Below are positions 1-7,683 of a stretch of 13,760 bases of DNA, in pieces. The number at the start of each line of letters is the position of its first letter. Position 1 is the first letter of the stretch. Origin of the DNA: Stramenopiles sp. TOSAG23-6 (taxonomy: Eukaryota; Sar); contig LT636159.1 of assembly GCA_900128565.1 (NCBI GenBank), forward strand, positions 1 to 13,760. The letters are read 5' to 3'. The notes under the pieces are model-generated. The model saw only the letters and a program-made list of their open reading frames with translations. It did no database searches and was not told the DNA's origin. The position numbers and the translations under genes are program-made.

Positions 1-1734
1 GCAATGTGTAAAGATAAATTGTTTCTTCAAGACACAGTTGAAAGTGCCTCAGCAAAGGTCGGCGGTTTATCATCAGAGTTACGTGTAGAGGCTCTTGCCT
101 TAGCTCGTAAATTGAATCCCGGCTTAAAAATGTGGACAAAGACCGATTGGGATCACCGTCGAAAGGTAAAGGAAGCAATGGAGAAACATGGTAATGAGAT
201 CAACTCACCTTGGATTGAAGTTTATGATCCCGGAGAAAAAAGTTTTTATTATTGGCATCAAGAAACACACGAGACAACATGGGAGCAACCAAAGGGATAC
301 AAAATGTCATGTGATGACTCAATTATGAGTTCTGCAATACGAATTCAAAACTTTTGGAGAATAGTTTTAGCTCGAATTCGTACCAAAATAAGAAAGACAG
401 TATTTGATATGAATGTGACTAAGACCGCATTGATTGAACAGATTTCGGCGAGTAGAACAAGACAACACAAAAATGAAGAGATTATTTGTGATTGGGTAGA
501 ATCATTTGACTCTGAAAATGATGCATATTATTACTACAATTATGCTACAGGAATGACAGTTTGGGACAAGCCCTCTGATTATGTGATGGCAGCAGATGAC
601 TTACTGTTTAAATCTGTCATAAAACTACAATGTGCATATCGTTCTCGATGTGCTTATCGCAAATTTCATAGAAAGAAAATGAATCACACATTCTTAGAAA
701 AAATAGCAACAGAAAAGTCGTTGAGACTCTCAGAAATATCAGCAGAAGCAACATCATATGCTGATATGTTATCAGATGAATTAGTAACTGTCGTTGTTGG
801 ACCCGGACAATTAGGTTTGCAAATGAAAGCTGGGTCTGATGGTTGTGGAGTTATTGTGAAAGGATTTGTCCTTACTAAAGCAAAAACGTTTTCCCGAGCA
901 GGTGTTACCATTGGTATGAAATTAGTGAGGGTAAATGGTCGAAATGTCGCATTGTCTGCATTTGGCGAAGTTTTAGATTACTTTAAGAAACATGCAGCGG
1001 ACCCAAAACGTTTAGTATTTTGCTCAGCGGAAAAAGATGTTATTGAAATTGCCAACGAAATGGATTCGCTAAGAGAGCTTTGGGCAGCCAGAAGAATTCG
1101 TAGAATATGGAACCAGCGCAAAGCCAACAAAGCGTATAATGAAGAAAAGTTGAATAGATTAATTGAGATCGAGCTGAACACCGAAGCTGTTTTGATTGTT
1201 GTACCAACTGGGGAGCGTCTTGGTGTGGTTCTTGCTCCTTGTCCACAATCACATAGTAAAAATAATACAAAAAAATCGAATATTCCAATCGAAGCATGTG
1301 TCAAAGAATTTATCGCTGTTGGCAGGTCACATGATGGAAAAGCTATCATGGGGTCCATTCAAAGACATGGAGATGTATGTTTTATTTTTTTTTCAATTTC
1401 GAATATTTTTTTTTCGTACGAAATTTTGTACCTAACAAGTTTTACATTTTTTTTTTTTTTTTTCACAAAACATGTACAACTTGGAATGAAGCTCAGCAGT
1501 ATCAATGGTGTTAGTACATTGGGTATGCCAACTGCTGATATTTTTGTAGCATTGCGCAAAGCTAGTAATTATTCACAATTTAATCAAGTGGGAACATATT
1601 TAGTATTTGGTGAAAAGAATAGTAATGATCTTCGATTAGAAGCTGCTAATTTCATCAATTCACAACTTCGAAAACAATCTAGATCTTTTAAAAATGCTAC
1701 ATCGAAGTTGAAATATATTCTCCGCAAACCTTAG
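1..1734 (+). CDS. WW/IQ/PDZ multidomain scaffold protein (5' partial)
   Basis: Probable cytoplasmic scaffold built from peptide- and calmodulin-binding modules. Counting from the ATG at 4, I see WW1 at about residues 70-97 (Trp70, Trp93, following Pro), an IQ motif near 109-130 (AIRIQNFWR), WW2 at about 164-191 (Trp164, Trp187), a second IQ near 203-223 (IKLQCAYRSR), PDZ1 at about 262-340 (IGMKLVRVNG), a short basic IQ-like helix (AARRIRRIWNQR), and PDZ2 from about 393 on (LGMKLSSING). The frame is open from the first base, so the true start may lie upstream. A 99-nt element at 1375-1473 sits inside PDZ2 just before the LGMKL strand. It is in frame and stop-free, so the reading frame runs through it, but removing it gives HGDVQLGMKL, which aligns with IGMKL of PDZ1. 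The likely mRNA is exons 1-1374 and 1474-1734, stop TAG. Domain calls are from motifs; ligands are unknown. Confidence 0.8.
   Translation, partial: AMCKDKLFLQDTVESASAKVGGLSSELRVEALALARKLNPGLKMWTKTDWDHRRKVKEAMEKHGNEINSPWIEVYDPGEKSFYYWHQETHETTWEQPKGYKMSCDDSIMSSAIRIQNFWRIVLARIRTKIRKTVFDMNVTKTALIEQISASRTRQHKNEEIICDWVESFDSENDAYYYYNYATGMTVWDKPSDYVMAADDLLFKSVIKLQCAYRSRCAYRKFHRKKMNHTFLEKIATEKSLRLSEISAEATSYADMLSDELVTVVVGPGQLGLQMKAGSDGCGVIVKGFVLTKAKTFSRAGVTIGMKLVRVNGRNVALSAFGEVLDYFKKHAADPKRLVFCSAEKDVIEIANEMDSLRELWAARRIRRIWNQRKANKAYNEEKLNRLIEIELNTEAVLIVVPTGERLGVVLAPCPQSHSKNNTKKSNIPIEACVKEFIAVGRSHDGKAIMGSIQRHGDVCFIFFSISNIFFSYEILYLTSFTFFFFFFTKHVQLGMKLSSINGVSTLGMPTADIFVALRKASNYSQFNQVGTYLVFGEKNSNDLRLEAANFINSQLRKQSRSFKNATSKLKYILRKP
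1375..1473 (+). mobile_element. Introner-like intron IE1 (GT...CAT, 99 nt)
   Basis: Begins GTATGTTTTA, carries the shared core (TTCGTACGAAATTTTGTAC), a CTAAC branch-point-like motif at 1432-1436, a long T-tract, and ends CACAAAACAT. It is flanked by a direct repeat ATGTA (1373-1377 and 1472-1476), so the exact junction is ambiguous by up to five bases. No register ends in AG. The next in-frame AG acceptor (ending 1491) would delete the conserved QLGMK of PDZ2. Splicing is inferred; without removal the protein gains 33 Phe-rich residues. Confidence 0.75.
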
Positions 1735-1904
1735 TTAGTTAGTATTTGACTTATATTTGATTTATTCATTTAAATAAGTAAGTTATAACATACAAATAAA
1801 CGCATATATAAATATAAGCTTTTTTATATTAACAATAGTGTGTGCCTTATTTACACGTATTATGTAAAGTAAAATATTGTACGAAAAAAATTAAAAATCT
1901 CAAA
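1735..1904. other. Convergent intergenic spacer
   Basis: Short AT-rich gap between two converging genes. It holds AATAAA at 1795-1800 for the plus-strand gene and TTTATT at 1761-1766 (AATAAA on the minus strand), both plausible cleavage/polyadenylation signals. No further gene is visible. Confidence 0.5.
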
Positions 1905-2909
1905 TCATTCATTATCAACTTTCAATTGATCGGGTGATGCTTCGTTGACAAGAGCTCGAGACAACGCAAACATCGGGTCAATGTATTTTGGAAAAATATT
2001 TCAAAAAAAAAAAAACTAAAATTTGTTAGGTACAAAATTTCGTACGAAAAAAATAAATTCGAAATTGAAAAAAAATAAAACATACATGAGTGGAACATCA
2101 AATAATTCCTTTTCAGGTAAAGCAATTGGGATTTCAGTGCAACCTAAAATAATAACTTCTGCACCCATATCTTTCAAATCATTTACGCAGTTAACAAATA
2201 TATTTCGTGCTTTTTTTGTGACGGGAAATGTTGCTTTTACACCCCATTCTGGATTATAAATTGCGTCATGTAATGTAGATTGCGCATCATTGGAGACTTC
2301 AATGAATTGAAATTCACAAAGTGTATCAGGGTATACATTTGATAAACGAGTACCACTGGTTGACATTAATCCAACTTTTTTTGTTTTTGGAGAAACTTTG
2401 CGAATGAAGTTTGCAGTTTCATCAATCATGTGCAACAATTTAACGTTTGGTAAAGTGGATATTTTTTCTTTAAAAGGATCCCATATCACCGATGCATGAA
2501 ATGTGTTACATGGTACACCTATAACAACGTGATTACTTCTATTTGTAACATTACTATTTACCGCAGAAAATATTGAATTAACTACTTCAAACATTGCATC
2601 ACCAGGATTTTCCAAGTCTTCTCCTTTCTTCTGTGTGATAAAATTTGTACGGTCTGGAATTATGCGAGATTTAGATAAATGAAATATATCGAGATGCCCT
2701 TGATCACCGCCTCCAAGAGTTAACGTGTTTTCTATTATCATTTTGTGTAAAAGGCAACCAGCCATTGGGCCGACACCTCCGGCTATACCAATTGCAGACT
2801 GAGCAGCCGAAGTCGCAATAGTATTCCGAATATTCCTTTGAAACAAATCATTCTTCCCAATGTAGCACATACGATGCATAATGCGACGATATAGTATTGG
2901 AACGATCAT
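1905..2909 (-). CDS. Aspartate/glutamate racemase family protein
   Basis: Predicted PLP-independent amino-acid racemase of the Asp/Glu racemase superfamily, which uses a pair of cysteines as acid and base at the alpha carbon. Exon 1 is 2909-2086 and exon 2 is 1980-1905 (stop TGA), giving about 299 residues. Visible signatures are the N-terminal glycine motif GIAGGVGPMAG (41-51), the first catalytic Cys134 in PCNTFH, and the second Cys257 in LGCTEIP. The first ~38 residues are rich in Arg and hydrophobics and lack acidic residues except one, which could be a mitochondrial targeting sequence. Exon 2 begins at the codon shared with exon 1: VPL-IDPMFAL, matching the family's VPLxDT-type C-terminal segment. 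Without removal of the 1981-2085 element, an in-frame TAG truncates the protein and loses the last helix. Substrate (Asp, Glu or other) cannot be decided here. Confidence 0.85.
1981..2085 (-). mobile_element. Introner-like intron IE2 (GT...CAT, 105 nt)
   Basis: On the minus strand it begins GTATGTTTTA, contains CAATTTCGAATTTATT, the palindromic core, CCTAAC (+ strand 2025-2029 GTTAG), a T-tract, then GAAATATTTTTCC and AAAATACAT. The outermost bases read ATGTAT...ATACAT, a short terminal inverted repeat, with exon AT repeated at the 3' end. It contains an in-frame TAG, so it must be removed for the racemase C-terminus to be made. The internal TTTTAG gives a frameshifted product if used as acceptor. 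Confidence 0.8.
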
Positions 2910-3177
2910 GGCAATATTTATATGATCTTTAGAAGCTTTTGTTTAATAGTGTTTTTTTGTTCGCGTTGTGATTGTTTATTTTTCATTTTTCATTTTTGAG
3001 TTTTGACCATCATTTTTTGACAACACAAGACTTAGCTTAGTTCTCGCAGCTGCATTTCTGTTATGAACTTATTTATGATAAAAAATTGAAAATTATACGA
3101 TGACCTATAATATATCTCAGCTTTGTGCCGACCGTTTTGTAATTATATATTATGATGTATTTGATTGTGCCCACCGT
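2910..3177. other. Intergenic region upstream of the racemase gene
   Basis: AT-rich spacer of 268 bp between the racemase start and the stop of the upstream minus-strand reading frame. It presumably holds the racemase promoter and the upstream gene's 3' end. T-rich runs (for example 2980-2997) are visible but no recognised element or RNA gene. Confidence 0.35.
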
Positions 3178-3540
3178 TTAAACTTTATTGTACCATGCAG
3201 ATATATCCTCTATAGAATATCCATATACGAAGAAAAGTTTCGCCAAGTGTAAAATGACGATGCAAAACTTAAAATCTCGATTCTTCAGACTACTCATTAT
3301 GTCAATTTGTAATTTGTGTAAAAATGGTTCTTTTTCAAACACGATTTCTTTTTCAAAATTCCTTTTATCGCCTTTTTTAGGGTTATAGTTTATTGTGTTG
3401 GATTTCTGCAATACCTCGAATATAACCGTTGATATTGCAACGAATTGAAATAATTTCGATACTACTAAAATTAATCTTGTATGATTGTCAATTTCATTAT
3501 TTTCTATACTTCGAGGAACTCCAACATAATTGCTGATGTC
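3178..3540 (-). CDS. Unrecognised terminal exon or gene fragment
   Basis: About 120 codons without a stop, ending TAA at 3178-3180, with amino-acid composition of a real protein (HDISNYVGVPRS at the start, GYSIEDISAWYNKV at the end) and codon use like its neighbours. It has no start codon of its own outside the repeat element at 3541-3731. Joining it to the upstream exon by the GT...CAT rule that works in the other genes puts it out of frame: the merged frame instead reads MTSAIMLEFLEV and stops at TAG 3504-3506. It may be the last exon of a different gene, or of this gene with another junction. No family recognised. Confidence 0.4.
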   Translation of the reverse strand, partial: DISNYVGVPRSIENNEIDNHTRLILVVSKLFQFVAISTVIFEVLQKSNTINYNPKKGDKRNFEKEIVFEKEPFLHKLQIDIMSSLKNRDFKFCIVILHLAKLFFVYGYSIEDISAWYNKV

Positions 3541-4516
3541 ATGTATTTTAGAAAAATATTTCAAAAAAAAATCATTAGGTACAAAATTTCGTACGAAAAA
3601 TAAATTCGAAATTGAAAAAAAATTTCGTATGAAAAAAATAAATTCGAAATTGGTAAAACGTTCAATTTTGAAAAAAAATCTAAAAAAATTTCTTAGGTAC
3701 AAAATTTCGTACGAAAAAAATTAAAACATACATGAGACTTTGTCTTGGAGCGGCTTCACCACTTGGTCTAAACTCCTTACTAAGAACATCAATACAACAA
3801 GCTATTATTGTATGAGCACGTGTAGCCATTGATACAGGAAAACTTTCACCCAAAGCGCCTAAAAGGCGAAGCATTTTCCCTCGAAGGTTAGCTCTATCAT
3901 GCTTTGTGCTCCCGACATAAAAGTCATAGATCACCTTGATCAAGGATGGAGCACCCAAGGTAACACTATCAAAGATCTGCAATTTTACTACTCGATAAAT
4001 TGGGCTTAATGCCTGCTCTTTAGCTGAATTATTTGGTTCCCTTCGGAAAGCTTGAGAACAAACACTAATCATACGCACTGCTGACTGACCAATGTCTGCC
4101 GATAAAGCATTAACGTACGAATCAAATAAATCATATAAAACACACCGCGCAGCCTCCAGATCTTTATCTTTACTTATCGATGAAGCTAAGGAGCTATCGA
4201 TAAATTCAAGTACACTTGGTGGGCTTTTTGACACAAATAAGAGGGAATTACAGAGAGCTATTCGTGTTGCAGACTTAGATTCGGCCTCTTGCATGACTCT
4301 CTCACTTAAAGTATGCGCTATATCGCACGCGCTAAGCATATACATTTTATCATCTCCCTTTAGTGTAACATGTAGATTTACTAATAGCTCCTGTATATTG
4401 TCATCTACTTGTTCAGTAGAAGTCATTTTAAGCTCTCTACTAAGATTTTTTACACTGTCATGAAGATGGCAGAATTTTGAGATGTTTTTTCGGTACCTTC
4501 GATTAAATTTTGACAT
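3504..4516 (-). CDS. Helical-repeat protein, weakly DNA-PKcs N-terminus-like
   Basis: Exon 1 runs 4516-3732, about 262 residues of amphipathic helices in HEAT/armadillo style. The stretch LRGKMLRLLGALGESFP followed by helices resembles the N-terminal HEAT region of DNA-dependent protein kinase catalytic subunit (pattern EKxxxLLGxLGExxP), and the preceding segments line up in order. This is a remembered resemblance, not a search result, and that family is normally near 4000 residues while this locus is short. A 191-nt compound element (3541-3731) follows. With GT...CAT removal the frame closes after 12 more residues at 3504. The ATG at 4514-4516 is used here; an in-frame ATG at 4594 lies beyond an ambiguous base (N at 4519) and an A/T homopolymer, so the N-terminus is uncertain. 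It could be a truncated gene, a chimera at the repeat, or an unrelated HEAT protein. Confidence 0.5.
3541..3731 (-). mobile_element. Compound introner-like element IE3 (191 nt)
   Basis: Begins GTATGTTTTA and ends CTAAAATACAT on the minus strand. Internally the CAATTTCGAATTTATT + palindrome module appears more than once: a core at about 3681-3716, a degenerate one (CATACGAAATTT) near 3625-3635, and a full one at about 3578-3600. It looks like a head-to-tail or slippage duplication of a single element. The last ~30 bases (GAAATATTTTTC.AAAATACAT) nearly match IE2, so the two share a subfamily. Its length is not a multiple of three, unlike IE1, IE2 and IE4. The branch-like motifs read CTAAG and CTAAT rather than CTAAC. 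Confidence 0.7.
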
Positions 4517-4705
4517 TTNGACCGAGAAAAAAAAAATTTTTTGGCACAAACCTGGAAAATGAGGATATATATAGTCAGCGGCTGTCGGATCCATCTACTA
4601 CGCCTACCTATATACAGCTAAAGGCGGTTGTAGATATATACTAACCAACAAACCAATTTACAAAGGCGATTTGTTATAATTGGAACGGGTATAGATATCT
4701 CAGAA
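4517..4705. promoter_or_regulatory. Divergent intergenic region (putative bidirectional promoter)
   Basis: About 190 bp separate the start of the minus-strand helical-repeat gene from the ATG of the helicase, so both promoters must lie here. It contains an A10/T6 tract next to an ambiguous base (4519) and a TATATATAG run near 4566-4574. An alternative in-frame upstream ATG for the minus gene is at 4592-4594. No specific factor site is assigned. Confidence 0.35.
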
Positions 4706-7531
4706 ATGGTTAAACACAAAACTAATCTCGAGAATCCATGGGATGGTGAGGACTGGCAATCTGTTGATGTCACTATGGAAACAGCCATGTCTTGGAGTGA
4801 AGGGGGATTTCTCGGTCTTGAAGTTTTAGATGGCAGCACTGTTGAAGTAAAGAAGGGTAAAGGTGGAGTATGCACGATCAAATCCCGTAGGCCAAAGAAA
4901 ACAAGTAAGCGTAAGCGTAAGAACACAAGCAAATCAATGTCTTTTGATTTGTCTTCAAAAAGTACGACAATTCCGAAAGACTATGCAACAGGAAAGCCAT
5001 CGTTGTCAAAAGATGTAGAAGAATCTCCTTTGATAACTCGTCCTTCAACTATCGACAGTAAGGAGGAATTACGCTCTATAGATGCCCAGATAGCTTTTCT
5101 CGAAGCGAAAAAAATTGATGCTCAGATCAAAGCGTTACAGGCAAAGAAATATTCGCTCACTAAAAGGATAACAGTGACAACTAATTCAGCAAATTCTGAG
5201 TCTGAGCCTAATCCTAACACTCAGAAAGAAAAGTGTAATAATGTAAATAGTACAACAGTATCAAGTGAAAAGAAGAAGAAGAAACGCAAACGTGACCGAA
5301 GTAAAGAACGAGCAGCACGGAAACGCCGCAAGGCATCTGGAATTACAGTAGCTGAAGAGCGAAAATTATTGAAAAAGAATTTATCTGGTACTGTTCAGAA
5401 AAATACGAGAAACAATTCGTTAGGTACGGAATTTCGTACGAAAAATCATTGTGACATGAGTGCGTGGGAATCTCTTAATCTTCACTCAGATCTTATAGCT
5501 AATTTGCAAAAATTAGGTTTCGATACCCCAACTCCGATACAACTTAAATGTATTGCTGCTGCTGTAACGACAGGCAAAGATGTTCTTGGTGCTGCTGAAA
5601 CAGGATCCGGTAAAACTCTTGCGTTTTCATTACCGATTCTTGTACGTTTTAATCTTGAATTTCGAATTTCAATTTTTTTTTCATACGAAATTTCGTACCT
5701 AACAAATATTTTTTCTTAAAATTGTTTTTTCACAATACATCATCGTTTATTAGAAGAACGTGACATTTTTGAAGCAAAACGAGCACGAGATACTATGGAT
5801 GGTATTGTAGAACAAGAACAACAATCTGAAGATACACGTCTTCGATGTTTGATCATTTGCCCTACTAGAGAACTTGCACTTCAGGTAACCCGTCATATTA
5901 TAAAAGTATCATGTGATACTGGTATTAATGTTATGGCTCTTGTAGGTGGTATGGCACAAGTGAAACAGGATCGATTACTTGCGAAACGTCCTGAGATTAT
6001 TGTTGGAACTCCTGGACGTTTATGGCAATTAATGAGAGATGGTCAAGAGCATTTAAATGATCTTTCAGCAGTTAATTTTCTAGCAATAGACGAAGCGGAT
6101 CGAATGGCATCTCCTGGAAGTTATCCAGAATTAAAAATGATTTTTGAAAAATTGAAAAAATCAGATGAATTAGTTGAATCAGGATCAATGTTTAGTAGAA
6201 AGGCGCAAATGTTTAATGATCTCGCTGATTTTGATGACGATGTAGTGAATTTGTCTGAGGATGATGAAGATGACATTGTATCTAGTGATGTGAATGATGA
6301 TGTAAATGAAGAAGAAAATCGTACAAATTCATTACCAATGAATGCTGTTTCTCCAAATACTCAAAAACAAAAGAAACAATTAAAGAAACAAGGTCGAAGA
6401 TATAGTAGAGTACATCGCCAAGTACTTCTCTTTTCAGCAACTTTAACAATTGGTCAAGAAGGACGTGAACAACGAAAAAGTAACAAAAACAATAATCAAA
6501 ATGTACAAAACTCTGGTAGTATTGATAAGAATATTTATTCTTTAGCTCTTCTTTGTGGTTGTGGCAAATTTTCTACACCTGCAATCATTGATGTTACTAC
6601 GGCATCTACAAAAACACCATCCAAGACTGAAATAATTCAATATGGGAAAAAAAAATCTCAATTTTCACTTCCTGATGGTCTTGAACTTTGTCAAATATTT
6701 TGTTCGGATGATGAGAAAGATGCATATCTTTATTATTTTTTTTCAGAATATGCTGGGAGGACACTTATTTTTGTGAATGCTATATCACATGTAAAACGAT
6801 TAACTGTTTTATTACAACTTTTGAAACTTCCTGCGTACTCTTTACATGCAAAAATGCAGCAACGTGCGCGCCTTAAAAATCTTGATCGATTTCGTGCAGA
6901 AAAAAATACTATCTTAGTTGCGACTGACGTTGCTGCTCGTGGATTAGATATTCCTTTAGTGGAACATGTTGTTAATTATCATTTGCCACGATCTACTGAA
7001 TTATTCGTTCATCGTAGTGGACGTACAGCTAGAGCAAATACAGAAGGAATTAGTATTTCGCTTGTGGCAGCACAGGAACAATCTCTATATAGAACAACAT
7101 GTAATGTTTTAGGAATGCCTCAAGGTCTTGCTGCGTTCCCTGTAGATTTGTCTTCTATGAAACAATTACACACTCGTTGTAATATAGCCAAAAAATTAGC
7201 AATTTTACAAGTAAAACTTTCTAAAAAAAAAAGTAAAAATAATTGGTTAATTCAAGCTGCAAGGGACGCTGATATTGTTATGGATGAAAATCTTCGACAC
7301 GAAATGTCTAATAATGGTTCTGATGAAAAACGTCAAAAAGTTTTAGTTGCTCAATTAGCAGCGGAAATGAATAGACCTTTACTTGGTCGAGTCAGAGGAG
7401 GGATGTTGAAGGTTAAGGTAGCACATGCCGAAGCAAGTACAAAAAAGAAAAGATCTCAGGAAAAAGCGAAACTAACACGAAAAGCAGCAAGCGATCTCCG
7501 ATATTCCGGTTCAATGAATGGATTTAACTGA
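4706..7531 (+). CDS. DDX24/MAK5: DEAD-box RNA helicase, DDX24/Mak5 type
   Basis: ATP-dependent RNA helicase of the nucleolar DDX24/Mak5 group, which acts in 60S ribosomal subunit assembly. Exons are 4706-5641 and 5741-7531 (phase 0, stop TGA), giving about 908 residues. The N-terminal [10 protein letters not shown] segment and Lys/Arg-rich tract fit this subfamily. Core motifs in order: Q motif after AWESLNL (about 252), Walker [10 protein letters not shown] (about 298), PTRELALQ (353-360), GG and TPGR, DEAD (429-432), a long Asp/Glu-rich insert (about 470-506) before SAT (544-546), then [16 protein letters not shown] (to about 714) and HRSGRTAR (736-743), with a basic C-terminal tail. The acidic insert between DEAD and SAT is typical of DDX24. 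Removing 5642-5740 gives LPILHRLL, which aligns with IPMIHAVL in human DDX24; otherwise the frame stops inside the element. A repeat-derived stretch encodes part of the linker before the Q motif (5420-5445). All catalytic motifs are intact. Confidence 0.92.
5420..5445 (-). repeat. Antisense introner core fragment within helicase exon
   Basis: Plus-strand sequence reads TTAGGTACGGAATTTCG then TACGAAAAA, which matches the minus-strand introner core (TTAGGTACAAAATTTCG...) over 26 bases with two differences. Here it is antisense to the host gene and fully coding ([10 protein letters not shown]), in the flexible linker just before the Q motif. It lacks the ends of a complete element. I infer a degraded or partial insertion that has become coding sequence. 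Confidence 0.65.
5642..5740 (+). mobile_element. Introner-like intron IE4 (GT...CAT, 99 nt)
   Basis: Begins GTACGTTTTAAT, contains TTTCGAATTTCAATTTTT, a core reading CATACGAAATTTCGTAC, CTAAC at 5699-5703, T-rich 3' part and CACAATACAT end. This copy is the most informative for the boundary: the base before the repeated T differs between the two ends (CTT at 5639-5641, CAT at 5738-5740), so only cuts at or one base before GT...CAT preserve the family-conserved LPILHRLL. An AT...AC cut would give LPIHHRLL. In-frame stop codons inside require its removal. Confidence 0.8.
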
Positions 7532-7683
7532 TATAAATTTAATAAAGAAGAAAAATAAAAATAAAGATTTACTCGCAAACAGAATTGAAACTTAATGTAC
7601 AATGTCTCTCAACGTCAACAACAAAACAGCACCCAATCTCAATCGAGTTCTCTTACATCATTCCTGTGATAATTTTATTTTTA
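7532..7683. terminator. Convergent 3' ends with AATAAA signals
   Basis: Spacer between the helicase stop and the MYND gene stop. AATAAA at 7541-7546 lies ten bases past the helicase stop. On the minus strand AATAAA at 7685-7680 overlaps the MYND gene's stop codon (GAT TAA TAAA), with another at 7679-7674. Both genes therefore seem to have very short 3' UTRs. Nothing else is visible. Confidence 0.5.

Noticed and set aside
978-1358. Minus-strand ORFs opposite the PDZ region
   Set aside because: Shadows of a well-supported domain protein on the plus strand.
1375-1491. Conventional GT-AG intron ending at GAAG (1491) in the scaffold gene
   Set aside because: In frame, but it would delete QLGMK from PDZ2, which aligns with the equivalent strand of PDZ1, and the same option does not exist in the other genes.
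2083-2084. Ciliate-style TA-bounded DNA elimination (IES)
   Set aside because: TA-to-TA excision is also in frame but leaves extra residues (VPLMYIDP, LPILVHHRLL) that fit the families less well. The poly-T tract and branch-like motif favour RNA splicing. Not fully excluded without transcript data.
1981-2085. U12-type AT-AC intron explanation
   Set aside because: AT...AC ends fit IE1, IE2 and IE3 by sliding, but IE4 would then start TT and give LPIHHRLL. The donor also lacks the ATATCCTT consensus and the branch motif is U2-like.
2023-2259. Plus-strand 78-codon ORF beginning in IE2
   Set aside because: Antisense to the racemase exon and repeat; no domain and no separate signals.
3530-3724. 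Plus-strand ORF of basic residues (FRTKNKFEIEKK type)
   Set aside because: Antisense reading of the introner element IE3; the same peptides recur wherever the repeat occurs.
4519-4594. N-terminal extension MDPTAADYIYPHFPG of the helical-repeat gene
   Set aside because: Runs through an undetermined base and an A/T homopolymer; may contain an intron or be non-coding, so I used the downstream ATG.
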